NCBI RefSeq assembly: GCF_900167435.1
Contig: NZ_FUWS01000012.1
Coordinates: forward strand, 165,862 to 229,861
Origin: Marinactinospora thermotolerans DSM 45154
Lineage (GTDB): Bacteria; Actinomycetota; Actinomycetes; Streptosporangiales; Streptosporangiaceae
Direction: 5' to 3'
DNA: 64,000 nucleotides
Below, piece after piece: positions 28,060 through 37,690 of the stretch (position 1 is its first letter; the number at the start of each line of letters is the position of its first letter). A model generated the notes under the pieces. That model saw nothing but the letters and a program-made list of their open reading frames with translations, was not told where the DNA came from and did no database searches. The position numbers and the translations under genes were made by a program.

Positions 28060-29937
28060 TCAGTCGTAGTAACGGTCGTGCTCCGCGTGGTCGGTGCGCC
28101 GGTCGCCGCTGAGCGGCCGGAACCGCAGGACCTGCGGGTCGTGGTCGCTGACCTGGTCGTGGAACTCCGCGTTGACGTGCACGATGTCGTAGTCGACGCG
28201 ATCGGCGAGGCGGGGGGCGGCGAGCATGTGGTCGAGGGCCTGGGAGTTGCCGTCGTAGACGTAGCTGTAGCGCTCGGACTCCGGCAGCCGGGTCATCGGG
28301 TTGTGCAGACCCCCGCGGCCGGTGAGGATGCGCAGCGTCGGGGCGAACCAGAAGTCGTTGAGGTCGCCGACGACCAGCACGTTGGCGTCGCGGTCGGCCG
28401 CGAGGAGTTCGTCGGTGAAGTCCCGGACGAGTTCGGACTGGGCCTCGCGCTGCGCCTCGGTGACGCGCTGCGGAGGCTGCCGGACGCCGTGGAGGGGCTG
28501 GTCGCCTCCCTTGGAGGCGAAGTGGACGGTGACGACGAAGACCCTGCGCCCCTGGAACTCGAACTGGCCGACGAGCGGTTTGCGGCTGTCCGTCCACGCC
28601 TGGTCGCCGGGCTGGATCCGGCCGGGGGAGACACTGAGCCCGGGCCCGCCCCGGCCCGTGTCACGGACCTCCACGGGGGTGGTGGCGTCCCCGCCGGGGA
28701 TGTCGGTGAAGGAGACCCGCGCGGGGTTGACCAGGAAGGCGTTGCGGATGTTGCCTCCGGGTTGGCCGCCGTCGGCGTTGTTCACGGGGCTGACCTGACG
28801 CCATTCGTAGGCGGGACCGCCGGCCGCCTCGATCGCGGCGGTGAGCCGGTTCAGGGTCCGGGTCGGGTCGACGGTGCCGTCGTCGGTGGGGCCGCTGTCG
28901 TCTTGGATCTCCTCCAGGGCGAGGATGTCGGGGGAGGCGAGGTTCTCGGTGATCTCGGTGGCGAGCCGGTCGAACTTCTGCTGCCCGTCACGCGCGGAGA
29001 GGTTCTCGACGTTGTAGGTCGCCACCGAGAGCTCCCAGTCGCGCGCCCGCCTGGTGGTCTCGCGGCGTAGCCCGTTGTCGACGTGTTCGCCGAGCGTGGT
29101 CGCCTTGACCAGGTAACCGCCGTAGGCGCTGTAGTACAGCGGCCCTTCGGTGACCCCGGCGAGCTCGTCTCCCACGTCGGCCCGGGGGAAGGGGCGCTGG
29201 GAGAAGGGGATCAGCGACTCCACCTTGAGACGTCCGGTGTTGGGACCGTCGTAGGAGGTGTAGGCGGTGCCTCCCCGTCGGGTGGGGTTCTCGCGGGGTT
29301 TCGTGGTCACCCACAGGGCGTCGTATCCGTCGGTGGGACCGACGACCCGGGCGTCGGTGACGCGCACGCGCATGTGCTCGTGGGCGGCCCAGTAGTCCAG
29401 CGCGTAGCTGCCGGGACGCAGTTCCCGTTCGGAGAGGTCGCCGCGGCGGGAGGGCGCGTGGGTGTCGGGCACCGCGCCGCGGTCCACATCGACCGCGGCG
29501 GGCAGCTCCTCCCCGGAGGAGGTGACCGTCCACGTCGCGTCACCGAGTTGGGTGATCGTCTGGTTGACGCTGTCAGCTCCCCCGGGCCGGTACTCCTCGA
29601 CCGTGCCCGCGACCTGGACCGCGTCACCCGGCCGGACGGCGGGGGTGGTCGTCCCGGTGAACACGAACAGCGCCTCGCTGGTACGCGGGTCCCCGTCCCC
29701 CTGGGGGTCCTGGAACCAGAACCCGCGGGCCTGGCCGAAGGCGTTCACCGCGGTGACCACCCCGGTCAGTCCGCTGACGTCGGTGCCGGCGTAGGGCGAG
29801 GTCCGTGTCACGCCCTGGATGTCGTGGACACGCAGGCCGTCGCCCGGCCCGGCCCAGGCCGGCCCGGCCGCGAGCAGGGGACATGTGGTGAGGACCGCGA
29901 CCACCGCGGCGGCCGTTCGGGGATATGAGAGGGCCAC
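28060..29937 (-). CDS. Secreted endonuclease/exonuclease/phosphatase-family nuclease
   Basis: An exported nuclease of 625 residues, likely acting on extracellular DNA. A Sec signal peptide ends near AGPAWAGPG. The first half is OB-fold/lamin-tail-like (VTAVNAFGQARGFWFQDPQGDGD). The catalytic EEP domain begins near ATYNVENLSA and carries ILALEEIQDDSG, FVVTVHFASKGGD, VVGDLNDFW and the terminal SDHDPQ, the metal and catalytic residues of the family. This domain order resembles NucH/ExeM-type extracellular nucleases. GTG at 29937 has GGAGGAG upstream. It lies downstream of phoD on the same strand, but a terminator separates them. Confidence 0.88.
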   Translation of the reverse strand: MALSYPRTAAAVVAVLTTCPLLAAGPAWAGPGDGLRVHDIQGVTRTSPYAGTDVSGLTGVVTAVNAFGQARGFWFQDPQGDGDPRTSEALFVFTGTTTPAVRPGDAVQVAGTVEEYRPGGADSVNQTITQLGDATWTVTSSGEELPAAVDVDRGAVPDTHAPSRRGDLSERELRPGSYALDYWAAHEHMRVRVTDARVVGPTDGYDALWVTTKPRENPTRRGGTAYTSYDGPNTGRLKVESLIPFSQRPFPRADVGDELAGVTEGPLYYSAYGGYLVKATTLGEHVDNGLRRETTRRARDWELSVATYNVENLSARDGQQKFDRLATEITENLASPDILALEEIQDDSGPTDDGTVDPTRTLNRLTAAIEAAGGPAYEWRQVSPVNNADGGQPGGNIRNAFLVNPARVSFTDIPGGDATTPVEVRDTGRGGPGLSVSPGRIQPGDQAWTDSRKPLVGQFEFQGRRVFVVTVHFASKGGDQPLHGVRQPPQRVTEAQREAQSELVRDFTDELLAADRDANVLVVGDLNDFWFAPTLRILTGRGGLHNPMTRLPESERYSYVYDGNSQALDHMLAAPRLADRVDYDIVHVNAEFHDQVSDHDPQVLRFRPLSGDRRTDHAEHDRYYD

Positions 29938-30025
29938 GCTCTCCTCCAAGTGGGATCGGGAGGCCCATCGTGCCCGTCGCGCGTAGCGGACGGGAGGACG
30001 CTGAGTGAAGAAAGCGTCTCGGAGC

Positions 30026-30059
30026 GCGTCCGCGCCCCGGCGGCGCGGGGCGCGGACGC
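30026..30059 (-). terminator. Terminator of phoD
   Basis: A 13-base-pair GC stem (30026-30038 with 30047-30059) with an eight-base loop lies five bases after the phoD stop. Confidence 0.7.
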
Positions 30060-30064
30060 CACCG

Positions 30065-31711
30065 TCAGCGCAGTCCCCGGGGGTCGAGGTAGGGGAGCCG
30101 GCGGTCGCGGGCGACGGTGTAGCGGGTCAGGGACTTCACCGGTGATCCCGGACGGGTCACGTAGGACAGCACCCGGAAGTCGGCCTGGATCGCCTCGGGG
30201 GTGATGTCGCAGCGCACGTAGCCTCGCTGGGCGTTGTACATCTGCACGTGCGGGTTTTGGAGCCAGATGTCGGCGAGGTCGTCGCTGGCCCGCCCGTCCA
30301 TGTCGGAGGAGATGGAACTTCCGACGAGCTCGACACCGAGCGTGGCGGAGTCGGGGTCGTCGAAGTCCTTCTTGAGCTCGGCGGCGACGTTGCGGTGGGT
30401 GTCACCGGTGAGCACGACGAGGTCGGCCTGCTCCCGTTGCGCGGCCGCGGCCAGCACCCGGTCCCGGCAGGCGGGGAACCCGTCCCACTGGTCGTTGCTG
30501 AAGGCGCGGCCCGATCCGGTGTCCCGGTTGATCTGGGACATCACGACCTGGTTGGCGAGCAGGTTCCAGCGGGCCCGGGAGTTCCTCAACCCGTCGATGA
30601 GCCAGCGCTCCTGGTCCTCGCCGAGGATCGAGCGTTCGGGGGCGTGGCGCTCCTCCGAGTCGTCGATGACCCGGCCGGCCGGATAGGCGTCGCGATACTG
30701 GCGGGTGTCGAGCACGTGGATGTCGGCGAGGGAGCCGTAGGACAGGCGGCGGTAGAGCCGGACCGACGGCCCCGAGGGCGTCTGCACCGAACGCAGCGGC
30801 AGGTTCTCGTAGAAGGCCTGGTAGGCGGCTGCCCGCCGGTTGCGGAAGGTCTCCTTGGCCGTGCCCCGCACCGACACGTCGGCGGCGTAGTTGTTCTCGA
30901 CCTCGTGGTCGTCCCAGGACAGCACCCACGGCGCGGCGGCGTGCGCGGCCTGGAGGTCGGGGTCGGTCTTGGTCAGGGAGTAGCGCAGCCGGTACTGCGC
31001 GAGCGAGACGACCTCGGCGGAGTGCTCGTCGCCGAGGTCGACGTCGCGTTGGAGGTTGCCTCCGGCGACGATGCCGTACTCGTAGACGTAGTCGCCGAGG
31101 AACAGGACGGCGTCCAAGACCTCGTCGGCCATGTGCCGGTAGGCCGTGTAGTAGCCGTGGTACCAGGCCTGGCACGAGGCCGTCGCGATGGACAGCAGCG
31201 GGACCATGGCGCCGGCCTCTGGCGCGGTCCGGGTACGCCCGACCGGGCTGATGTGCTCGCCGACGCGGAACCGGTAGTAGTAGTCGCGGGCCGGGCGCAG
31301 CCCGCTGACCTCCGGGTGGACGGAGTGGGCGAGTTCCGGGGTGGCGACGGCCGAACCGCGTCTGACCACTCGCGCGAACCCCTTGTCCTCGGCCACCTCG
31401 TAGGACACCTCGATGTCGCGGTCGGGCATCCCACCGCGCCCGTCGGGGTCGAGGGGGTCCATCGCGAGTCGGGTCCACAGGACCACGCCGTCGGGGAGAG
31501 GGTCTCCGGAGGCGACACCGAGGGTGAACGGGTCTTTCGGGAGGCTGCCATCGGCGAACACCGGTGTGGGCGAGGTCCCCAAGCCCAGCATGAACGCCAT
31601 GCCGCTCACCCCCGTGAGCTGGAGGAACGTACGTCGGCTGGTTCCTCGCGCGAGTGAAGCGGCGAGATCGGACACGATGCCTCCCGACTGTTCTGCGTCG
31701 AAACCGGGCAT
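30065..31711 (-). CDS. phoD: PhoD-type alkaline phosphatase/phosphodiesterase
   Basis: A Tat-exported metallophosphatase of 548 residues that releases phosphate from mono- and diesters outside the cell. The Tat signal is TSRRTFLQLTG followed by a hydrophobic stretch. The N-terminal Fn3-like PhoD_N domain starts at DPFTLGVASGDPLPDGVVLWTR. Metal motifs follow: FLGDYVYEYG, SWDDHEVENNY and VVLTGDTHRN. ATG at 31711 was chosen; ATG one codon earlier is equal. PhoD enzymes of this group use Ca and Fe. With the adjacent secreted nuclease it could harvest phosphate from DNA. I could not identify a PHO box with confidence. Confidence 0.93.
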   Translation of the reverse strand: MPGFDAEQSGGIVSDLAASLARGTSRRTFLQLTGVSGMAFMLGLGTSPTPVFADGSLPKDPFTLGVASGDPLPDGVVLWTRLAMDPLDPDGRGGMPDRDIEVSYEVAEDKGFARVVRRGSAVATPELAHSVHPEVSGLRPARDYYYRFRVGEHISPVGRTRTAPEAGAMVPLLSIATASCQAWYHGYYTAYRHMADEVLDAVLFLGDYVYEYGIVAGGNLQRDVDLGDEHSAEVVSLAQYRLRYSLTKTDPDLQAAHAAAPWVLSWDDHEVENNYAADVSVRGTAKETFRNRRAAAYQAFYENLPLRSVQTPSGPSVRLYRRLSYGSLADIHVLDTRQYRDAYPAGRVIDDSEERHAPERSILGEDQERWLIDGLRNSRARWNLLANQVVMSQINRDTGSGRAFSNDQWDGFPACRDRVLAAAAQREQADLVVLTGDTHRNVAAELKKDFDDPDSATLGVELVGSSISSDMDGRASDDLADIWLQNPHVQMYNAQRGYVRCDITPEAIQADFRVLSYVTRPGSPVKSLTRYTVARDRRLPYLDPRGLR

Positions 31712-31824
31712 CATTCTCCGAGACATCATCACTTTGGGTAATGAGACGCGCACGGATTGGTGACATCCATACGAAAGATTCGCGGTCCCGCCCACCGGTG
31801 AGGGCGACGCCCCTCCCACGACGA

Positions 31825-31852
31825 CGGCCCCGGCCCGTGGGGGCCGGGGCCG
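31825..31852 (-). terminator. Terminator of xylBA
   Basis: A perfect 12-base-pair GC stem (31825-31836 with 31841-31852) with a GTGG loop lies 16 bases after the xylA stop. Confidence 0.75.
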
Positions 31853-31868
31853 CGACGGCGGCACGGGG

Positions 31869-33026
31869 TCAGCGCACGCCGAACAGGTGGTCCATCGCCA
31901 GCTGGTCCAGCCGCTCGAAGTGGTAGCCGCGTTCGCCCGCCGCGTCGACGTCGAAGTCCTCGGCGAGCAGGTCGGCCAGGCTCTCGCCGGTCCCCAGGGT
32001 CGGCTCGGACAGTTCGGCCACTCGGGACGCCGCGAGCGCGTCGGCGACCTCGGGGTCGGCCCGGAACGCCGCCGCCTTCTCCTTGAGGATCAGGTAGTTG
32101 CGCATGCAGGCGGCAGCCGACTCCCACACGCCGTCGACGTCCTCGGTCCGCGGCGGCTTGAAGTCGAAGTGGCGCGGACCGTCGTAGCCCGAACGCTCCA
32201 GCAGGTCGACCAGGAAGAAGGCCTCCTTGACGTCGCCGGCGCCGAACCGCAGGTCCTGGTCGTACTTGACGCCGCGCTGGCCGTTGAGGTCGATGTGGAA
32301 CAGCTTGCCGTGCCACAGCGCCTGGGCGACGCCGTGCGCGAAGTTGAGGCCGGCCATCTGCTCGTGGCCCACCTCCGGGTTCACCCCGACCATTTCGGGG
32401 TGCTCCAGTTCGCCGATGAAGGCGAGGGCGTGGCCGACCGTCGGCAGCAGCACGTCACCGCGCGGCTCGTTCGGCTTGGGCTCCACCGCGAAGCGCAGGT
32501 CATACCCCTGCTCGCGGACGTAGCCGCACATCAGGTTGAACGCCTCGCGCAGCCGCTCCAGCGCGGCGCGGTCGTCCTTGCCCGCCTCGGTCTCGGCGCC
32601 GTCCTGGCCACCCCAGCAGACGAAGGTGCGCGCGCCGAGCTCCGCCGCGAGGTCGATGGCGCGCACCGCCTTGCGGATGGCGTAACGCCGGGTGGCCCGG
32701 CTGTTGGAGGTGAAACCGCCGTCTCGGAACACCGGGTGGCTGAACAGGTTGACGGTGGCCATCGGGACGGTCAGGCCGGTCTCGTCCAGCGCCTTGCGGA
32801 AACGGCCCAGGATCGCGTCGCGTTCGGCGGCGCTGCTGCCGGGCGGGATCAGGTCGTCGTCGTGGAAGGTGATGCCGTAGGCGCCGAGACCGGCGAGCCG
32901 GTGCACCGCCTCGGCGGGGTCCAACGGCGGGCGGACGGCGTCGCCGAAGGTGTTCACCCCGCGCCAGCCGACCGTCCACAGGCCGAAACTGAACTTGTCC
33001 TCGGGTTCGGGCCGGTAACTGCTCAT
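31869..33026 (-). CDS. xylA: Xylose isomerase
   Basis: Converts D-xylose to D-xylulose (and glucose to fructose) with two divalent metals. The protein has 385 residues, the usual length for the actinobacterial class I enzyme. Recognisable sites are [91 protein letters not shown] and [12 protein letters not shown]. Its ATG overlaps the xylB stop (ATGA), so the two are translationally coupled. Expression should depend on the XylR operator at 34547-34567. Confidence 0.97.
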   Translation of the reverse strand: MSSYRPEPEDKFSFGLWTVGWRGVNTFGDAVRPPLDPAEAVHRLAGLGAYGITFHDDDLIPPGSSAAERDAILGRFRKALDETGLTVPMATVNLFSHPVFRDGGFTSNSRATRRYAIRKAVRAIDLAAELGARTFVCWGGQDGAETEAGKDDRAALERLREAFNLMCGYVREQGYDLRFAVEPKPNEPRGDVLLPTVGHALAFIGELEHPEMVGVNPEVGHEQMAGLNFAHGVAQALWHGKLFHIDLNGQRGVKYDQDLRFGAGDVKEAFFLVDLLERSGYDGPRHFDFKPPRTEDVDGVWESAAACMRNYLILKEKAAAFRADPEVADALAASRVAELSEPTLGTGESLADLLAEDFDVDAAGERGYHFERLDQLAMDHLFGVR

Positions 33027-34483
33027 CGCTGACCTCTCGTGTCGTGGGCCGAAGGCGTGGCTCCGGACGTTGCGGGCTCGGTGGGCGGGGGCACGATCGT
33101 GTCGCGGGCCGCGGCGTACTGTTCCCGGATGACCGGTTCGGGGTCGGCCTCATAGGTGCTGGGGGCCGCCGTGGCCGTCCATTCGGGCGGCTCGGGGGTG
33201 GCCGCGAGGGCCCAGGCCGCCTGGCGGGCCGCCCCGTCGGCGACGTACTCCCCGTCGGAGGGCACGAGCACCGGACGGCCGAAGACCTGCGGGGCGACCG
33301 CGCGTACGGCGGCGCTTCGGGCGCCTCCTCCGATGAGCAGGATCCGGCGTACCGGGACCCCCTGGGCGGCGAGGGCGTCGACCCCGTCGGCCAGGCCGCA
33401 CAGCAGCCCCTCGACGAACGCGCGGGCCAGATGTCCGGGACGCAGGTTGGCGCGGGTCATCCCGGTCAGGTGCCCGGTGGCGTCGGGAAGGTCGGGGGTG
33501 CGCTCGCCGTCGAGGTAGGGCAGCAGGGTCAGGCCGCCCGCCCCCGGCGGGGCGGCCAGCGCCGCGGCGTCGAACTCATCGCGGTCCAGGCCGAGGGCTG
33601 CCGCGCCCGCGCTGAGGACCCGGGCGGCGTTGAGGGTGCACACCAGAGGCAGGAACCTGCCGGTGGCGTCGGCGAATCCGGTGACCTGTCCGCTCGGGTC
33701 GGCGGTCGGCCGCTCGGCGACCGCGAAGGCGGTTCCAGAGGTCCCGATGGAGACGACGACATCGCCCGGCCGGGCGTCGAGGCCGAGGGCCGCCCCCATG
33801 TTGTCGCCGGTGCCGACGGAGACGACCTCGATCGGGGGCATGCCCTCGGCGGTGACCGGGCCGAGGGCGTCGGCGGGCGCGGCCACGCGGGGGACGGCGA
33901 GGTCGCGGCCGAAGGCCAGACGCAGCAGGTCGGGCCGGTAGGCGCCGGTGGCCGGGGAGAAATAGCCGGTCCCCGAGGCGTCGCCGCGGTCGGTGACCGG
34001 CTCCGCCGCGCCGGTGAGGCGGGCGGTGAGCCAGTCGTGCGGAAGCATCACCTGGGCGACACGGGCCGCGTTGGCGGGCTCGTGTTCGGCCAGCCAACGC
34101 AGTTTCGTCACCGTCAGGCTGGCGACGGGGACGGTGCCGACCGCGTCGGCCCACGCCCGTGGGCCTCCGAGTTCGGCGATGAGGTCGCGGGCCGCGCCGG
34201 CGGAGCGGGTGTCGTTCCACAGCAGCGCGGGGCGCACCGGGACGCCGGACTCGTCGAGCGCGACCATCCCGTGCTGTTGCGCGGCGACGCCGATCGCCGT
34301 GACGCCGTCGAGCAGGCCGTCCCCCGCCGCGCGGCGCAGCGCCTCCCACCACACCCCCGGGTCGATCTCGGTCCCCTCGGGATGTTCGGCGCGCGCGGAA
34401 CGGACCTGGGCGCCGGTGACCGCGTCCCGCACCACGATCTTCGTGCCCTGGGTGGATGAGTCAACGCCCGCGACGAGCGGCAT
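33023..34483 (-). CDS. xylB: Xylulokinase
   Basis: Phosphorylates D-xylulose to xylulose-5-phosphate for the pentose phosphate pathway. This FGGY-family kinase has 486 residues. The N terminus [16 protein letters not shown] is the phosphate-1 motif. AAQQHGMV, the substrate site [38 protein letters not shown] and the C-terminal ATP region [14 protein letters not shown] are also seen. ATG at 34483 has GGAGG five bases upstream. It is the first gene of the xylBA operon and is divergent from xylR. Confidence 0.95.
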   Translation of the reverse strand: MPLVAGVDSSTQGTKIVVRDAVTGAQVRSARAEHPEGTEIDPGVWWEALRRAAGDGLLDGVTAIGVAAQQHGMVALDESGVPVRPALLWNDTRSAGAARDLIAELGGPRAWADAVGTVPVASLTVTKLRWLAEHEPANAARVAQVMLPHDWLTARLTGAAEPVTDRGDASGTGYFSPATGAYRPDLLRLAFGRDLAVPRVAAPADALGPVTAEGMPPIEVVSVGTGDNMGAALGLDARPGDVVVSIGTSGTAFAVAERPTADPSGQVTGFADATGRFLPLVCTLNAARVLSAGAAALGLDRDEFDAAALAAPPGAGGLTLLPYLDGERTPDLPDATGHLTGMTRANLRPGHLARAFVEGLLCGLADGVDALAAQGVPVRRILLIGGGARSAAVRAVAPQVFGRPVLVPSDGEYVADGAARQAAWALAATPEPPEWTATAAPSTYEADPEPVIREQYAAARDTIVPPPTEPATSGATPSAHDTRGQR

Positions 34484-34546
34484 CGGACCTCCGTGGAGTC
34501 GAATCGTGCCGGTCTGCCGGGCACTTGTACGTTCCCGGTCCGCCAA

Positions 34547-34567
34547 TTAGTTTGGTTACTGAACTAA
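34547..34567. promoter_or_regulatory. XylR operator (xylO-like)
   Basis: TTAGTT-N9-AACTAA forms a dyad at 34547-34567, midway between divergent xylB (start 34483) and xylR (start 34647). It shares the outer arms of the Bacillus xylO consensus. It is AT-rich against a GC-rich background. A ROK-type XylR is encoded next to it, so repression of both directions relieved by xylose is the likely scheme. Confidence 0.85.
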
Positions 34568-34646
34568 CGAGGTGTCAACACCCCCGGAGCCGCGCCCACG
34601 GGTGTGCCGTGGCCGCGCACCGGCCCATGACGAGACGAGCCCGCCG

Positions 34647-35903
34647 ATGCCCACTCCTCCCCCTCCCACCGGCCCGGCCGGTCTGCACGACATCCGCGAG
34701 ACGAATCTCGGCAGCGTGCTGCGGGCCATCCGCGAAGGCGCACCGTGCTCGCGGGCCGAGGTCGCCGCCGCCACCGGGCTGACCAAGGCGACCGTCTCCA
34801 GCATCGTCACGGAGCTGATCGACCGCGGGCTGGTCCGCGAGTCCGGCGCGACGGCCGAACGCCGGGTCGGCCGCCCAGGGGTCATGCTCTCCCTGGACGA
34901 TCGGGGTTTCGTCGCGTTGGGGCTGGAGGTCAACGTCGACTACCTCACCCTGGTCGCCGTCGACCTGCTGGAACGCGAGGTGGTGGCCCTGCACGAACCG
35001 TTCGCGGCCCGTGACGCCGGCCCCGAGGAGTGCGCCGCGCGGCTGGCCGACCTGGCGCTACGCGCGCTGGAGGAGCCGTCACTGGCCGGACGCGCGCTCC
35101 TCGGGGTCGGGGTCGCGGTCCCCGGGATGATCGACGCCGCCGAGGGGAGGGTGTACGACGCGCCCAACCTGGGCTGGCGCAACGTCCCCCTGCGCGCCTG
35201 GCTGCGGGAGCTGCTCCGCAAAGGCGGAACGCCCGACGTCCCGGTGCTGGTCGACAACGACGCCAACCTGGGAGCGGTCGCCGAATACCGCGGCGGGCAC
35301 CTGAGCCACACGCCCGACCTCGTCTACATCACCGGCGAGGTGGGCATCGGCGCGGGCGTCCTGGTCGGTGGCGCGCTGTTGCGCGGCTCCACCGGCCAGG
35401 CCGGCGAGATCGGGCACATCCCGCTGCGCCGGGGCGGCCCGCGGTGCGGCTGTGGCCGCCGGGGCTGTCTGGAGTCACTGGCCGGGATCGACGCGATCCT
35501 GCGCCAGACCGTCCCCGACCTCGTGCCGGCCGGTCCGCTTCCCGGGACGGACCTGGCCGCCGCCGTGGCGGCGACCGTCGAACGCGCCCAGGAGGGGCGC
35601 GGGGCCGTCCAGCGCGCGCTGCGCCGCTCGGGCACCTGGCTGGGACGCGGGGTCGCCACGCTGGCCAACCTGGTCGATCCCGACGTGGTCATCCTCGGCG
35701 GCTACTTCGCGCCGTTGGCCCCCTGGCTGCTGCCCGCGTGCCGCGCGGCGGTCCAGGCCCACGCCATCGCGCCCCGCCGCGGCGGGTTGCGGGTCGAGGT
35801 CTCGGAGCTGGGGCTGACCGCCGCCGCCCGCGGGGGCGCGGCCGCGCTCATCGAGGCGCTGGACACCGGACGCACCCCGCCTCCCTCCCCCGCCTCGCGT
35901 TGA
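34647..35903 (+). CDS. xylR: XylR, ROK-family xylose repressor
   Basis: A repressor of 418 residues. The N-terminal winged helix is LGSVLRAIREGAPCSRAEVA followed by ATGLTKATVSSIVTELIDRG. The ROK sugar-binding domain has DNDANLGAVAEYRGG, ITGEVGIGAGVLVGG, GEIGHIP and the zinc motif CGCGRRGCLES. The start is uncertain: ATG at 34647 gives a normal length, while GTG at 34572 would add 25 Pro-rich residues. Position beside xylBA and a matching operator support the name. Confidence 0.92.
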   Translation: MPTPPPPTGPAGLHDIRETNLGSVLRAIREGAPCSRAEVAAATGLTKATVSSIVTELIDRGLVRESGATAERRVGRPGVMLSLDDRGFVALGLEVNVDYLTLVAVDLLEREVVALHEPFAARDAGPEECAARLADLALRALEEPSLAGRALLGVGVAVPGMIDAAEGRVYDAPNLGWRNVPLRAWLRELLRKGGTPDVPVLVDNDANLGAVAEYRGGHLSHTPDLVYITGEVGIGAGVLVGGALLRGSTGQAGEIGHIPLRRGGPRCGCGRRGCLESLAGIDAILRQTVPDLVPAGPLPGTDLAAAVAATVERAQEGRGAVQRALRRSGTWLGRGVATLANLVDPDVVILGGYFAPLAPWLLPACRAAVQAHAIAPRRGGLRVEVSELGLTAAARGGAAALIEALDTGRTPPPSPASR

Positions 35904-35933
35904 GCCCGTCGGCGGATCTCCGGCCGATCGCGT

Positions 35934-35959
35934 CCGCCCCCTGCCGGGGCAGGGGGCGG
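35934..35959. terminator. Bidirectional terminator
   Basis: A near-perfect palindrome of two 12-base arms lies between convergent xylR and the MFS gene, ending one base before the MFS stop. Confidence 0.7.
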
Positions 35960-35960
35960 G

Positions 35961-37268
35961 TCAGTCGAGCATCGTGACGCCCCGCGTCTCCCGCAGGGCC
36001 CACAAGGCCGCCATCGAGACGAGCCCGACCACCGAGACGAACAGTCCGACCGCCGTCGAACCGAGCGGCGTGGCCTGCAGGCCGGTGGCGACCAGCGGCG
36101 GCACGGCTCCCCCCAGGACACCCCCCAGGCTGTAGGCCAGGGAGGAGCCGCTGTAGCGGTAGCGCGCGCGGAACAGTTCGGGCAGGAAGGCCCCCATCGG
36201 CCCGAAGATCAGCCCCATCACGACCAGGGCGATCGTGAACGCGATCGTCGTCCCGACCACACCGCCGGCGTCGACCAGTGGGAACATGACCGTGCCGTAG
36301 CCCACCGCCAGTCCCGTGCACACGAGCATGGTGGGCCGCCGCCCGTAACGGTCCGACGCGGCGGAGGACCAGGCGATGCTCCCCGCCATGCACACGGCGC
36401 CGACCATCGTCGCCAGGATGACGGAGTTGCGGTCCAGGCCCAGCTCGGACGTCGCGTAGGACAGGCCGTAGGCCGTCGCCATGTAGAAGAGGCAGTAGGT
36501 GACGGCCATGGCCAGTGCCCCGAGGACGACCTCGCGCCACTGGTGACGCAGCAGCTCCAGGAACGGGGCGCGGGCGACCCTCCGCTCGTCCATGACCGCC
36601 CGGAAGACCGGTGTCTCGGCGATCCGCAGCCGTACGTACAGGCCGATCACGACCAGGACGAGACTGAAGAGGAAGGGCACCCGCCACCCCCACGCCGCGA
36701 ACTGCGCGTCGTCGAGCAGATAGCCGAGGGCCAGGAAGAGCCCGTTGGCCGCGATGAACCCGGCGGGCGGTCCCAGCTGGGGGAACATCGCGTACCGGCC
36801 CCGGCTCCGCTCGGGCGCGTGTTCCGTGGCGAGGAGTGCCGCGCCACCCCACTCGCCCCCGAGGCCGATCCCCTGGAGTAACCGCAGCAGCACCAGGAGC
36901 GCGGGCGCGAGGACGCCCCATTCGGCGTAGCCGGGCAGAAGGCCGATGGCGACCGTGGACAGGCCCATGACCAGGAGCGAGGCCACGAGTACGGATTTAC
37001 GGCCGATGCGGTCGCCCCAGTGCCCGAAGAGGAGGGACCCCAACGGCCGGGAGAGGAAGGCGACGGCGAAGGTCGAGAACGAGGCGAGGCTGCCGGCGAC
37101 CGGATCCAGGGCGGGGAAGAACGCCTCGTCGAGGACGAGGGCCGCCGCCGTGGCGTAGATGTAGAAGTCGTAGAACTCGATGGCCGTGCCGACGAAGGCC
37201 GCGACCGCCACCCGCCGCATGGGGACGGGTCCGGAGCGTGACGATGTGTGCGCGGGGGACGCCGCCAC
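35961..37268 (-). CDS. MFS transporter, metabolite:H+ symporter (MHS) family
   Basis: A 12-helix proton symporter of 435 residues. The N terminus AAFVGTAIEFYDFYIYATAA is the MHS signature. The loop motif GHWGDRIGRKSVLVASL and its second-half counterpart SDRYGRRPTMLV are intact. LQGIGLGGEWGGAALLATEHAP is typical of the ProP/KgtP/ShiA group, which imports small organic acids, betaines or shikimate. This is not the sugar-porter family, so despite lying by the xyl genes it is unlikely to import xylose. GTG at 37268 has AAGGAG upstream. Confidence 0.88.
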   Translation of the reverse strand: MAASPAHTSSRSGPVPMRRVAVAAFVGTAIEFYDFYIYATAAALVLDEAFFPALDPVAGSLASFSTFAVAFLSRPLGSLLFGHWGDRIGRKSVLVASLLVMGLSTVAIGLLPGYAEWGVLAPALLVLLRLLQGIGLGGEWGGAALLATEHAPERSRGRYAMFPQLGPPAGFIAANGLFLALGYLLDDAQFAAWGWRVPFLFSLVLVVIGLYVRLRIAETPVFRAVMDERRVARAPFLELLRHQWREVVLGALAMAVTYCLFYMATAYGLSYATSELGLDRNSVILATMVGAVCMAGSIAWSSAASDRYGRRPTMLVCTGLAVGYGTVMFPLVDAGGVVGTTIAFTIALVVMGLIFGPMGAFLPELFRARYRYSGSSLAYSLGGVLGGAVPPLVATGLQATPLGSTAVGLFVSVVGLVSMAALWALRETRGVTMLD

Positions 37269-37436
37269 CTCGGTCTCCTTCCAGGCGCATGATCGGGGAG
37301 ACGGCCTTCGGGTCCGCCGGCCTTTCCCCGATCCGCGCCAGAGACGCGCCGGGGTCGGGTGGCCCCGGTCACAGCAGAACCCTAGGGGAGATCCGGCTGC
37401 GCGGGGGCGTTCTCGGCCGGACCCCTCCCTGGACGA

Positions 37437-37474
37437 GCCGGCCCCCGTCCCACCGAGGTGGAACGGGGGCCGGC
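37437..37474 (-). terminator. Terminator of the small secreted peptide gene
   Basis: An 18-base-pair stem with one mismatch (37437-37454 with 37457-37474) lies 28 bases after the stop of the minus-strand peptide gene. It may also serve as the upstream boundary of the MFS gene. Confidence 0.7.
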
Positions 37475-37501
37475 CGATTGACGACGCGTCGCCTGGACCT
37501 A

Positions 37502-37690
37502 TCAGTACCAGTTCCAGCTACCGCTGGCGAGGACGCGCTGGTCCTCGCCGCCCTGGGCCTGGTCGGCCCCGGTCAGGTAGGAGGCCAGCTGCGTGGCCGT
37601 AGTGGCAGCGTCCTCGGCAACAGCCGGCAGGGCCGTTCCCAGGAGTGCCGCGGCCGAGATCGCGATGACAGCACTGATCTTCTTGAGCAC
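37502..37690 (-). CDS. Small secreted peptide precursor, 62 residues
   Basis: I do not recognise a family. The precursor starts VLKKISAVIAISAAALLG and has a clear Sec signal peptide with the likely cut after LPAVA near residue 25. A mature peptide of about 37 residues remains, Ala/Thr/Gln-rich, with no Cys and an aromatic end (SGSWNWY). GTG at 37690 has AAAGGTG five bases upstream. A dedicated terminator follows. A -10-like TATGAT lies about 100 bases upstream (37798-37793, minus), in an AT-rich patch. Possible roles are a signalling or antimicrobial peptide or a surface component; none is shown. Confidence 0.7.
   Translation of the reverse strand: MLKKISAVIAISAAALLGTALPAVAEDAATTATQLASYLTGADQAQGGEDQRVLASGSWNWY

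Noticed and set aside
31712..31868. PHO box upstream of phoD
   Set aside because: I could not find two clear direct repeats of the GTTCACC type at the right spacing, so Pho control is left as inference from function only.
35961..37268. MFS gene as the xylose transporter of the xyl locus
   Set aside because: The motifs are those of the MHS organic-acid/betaine group, not sugar porters. It is convergent with xylR and has no XylR dyad.
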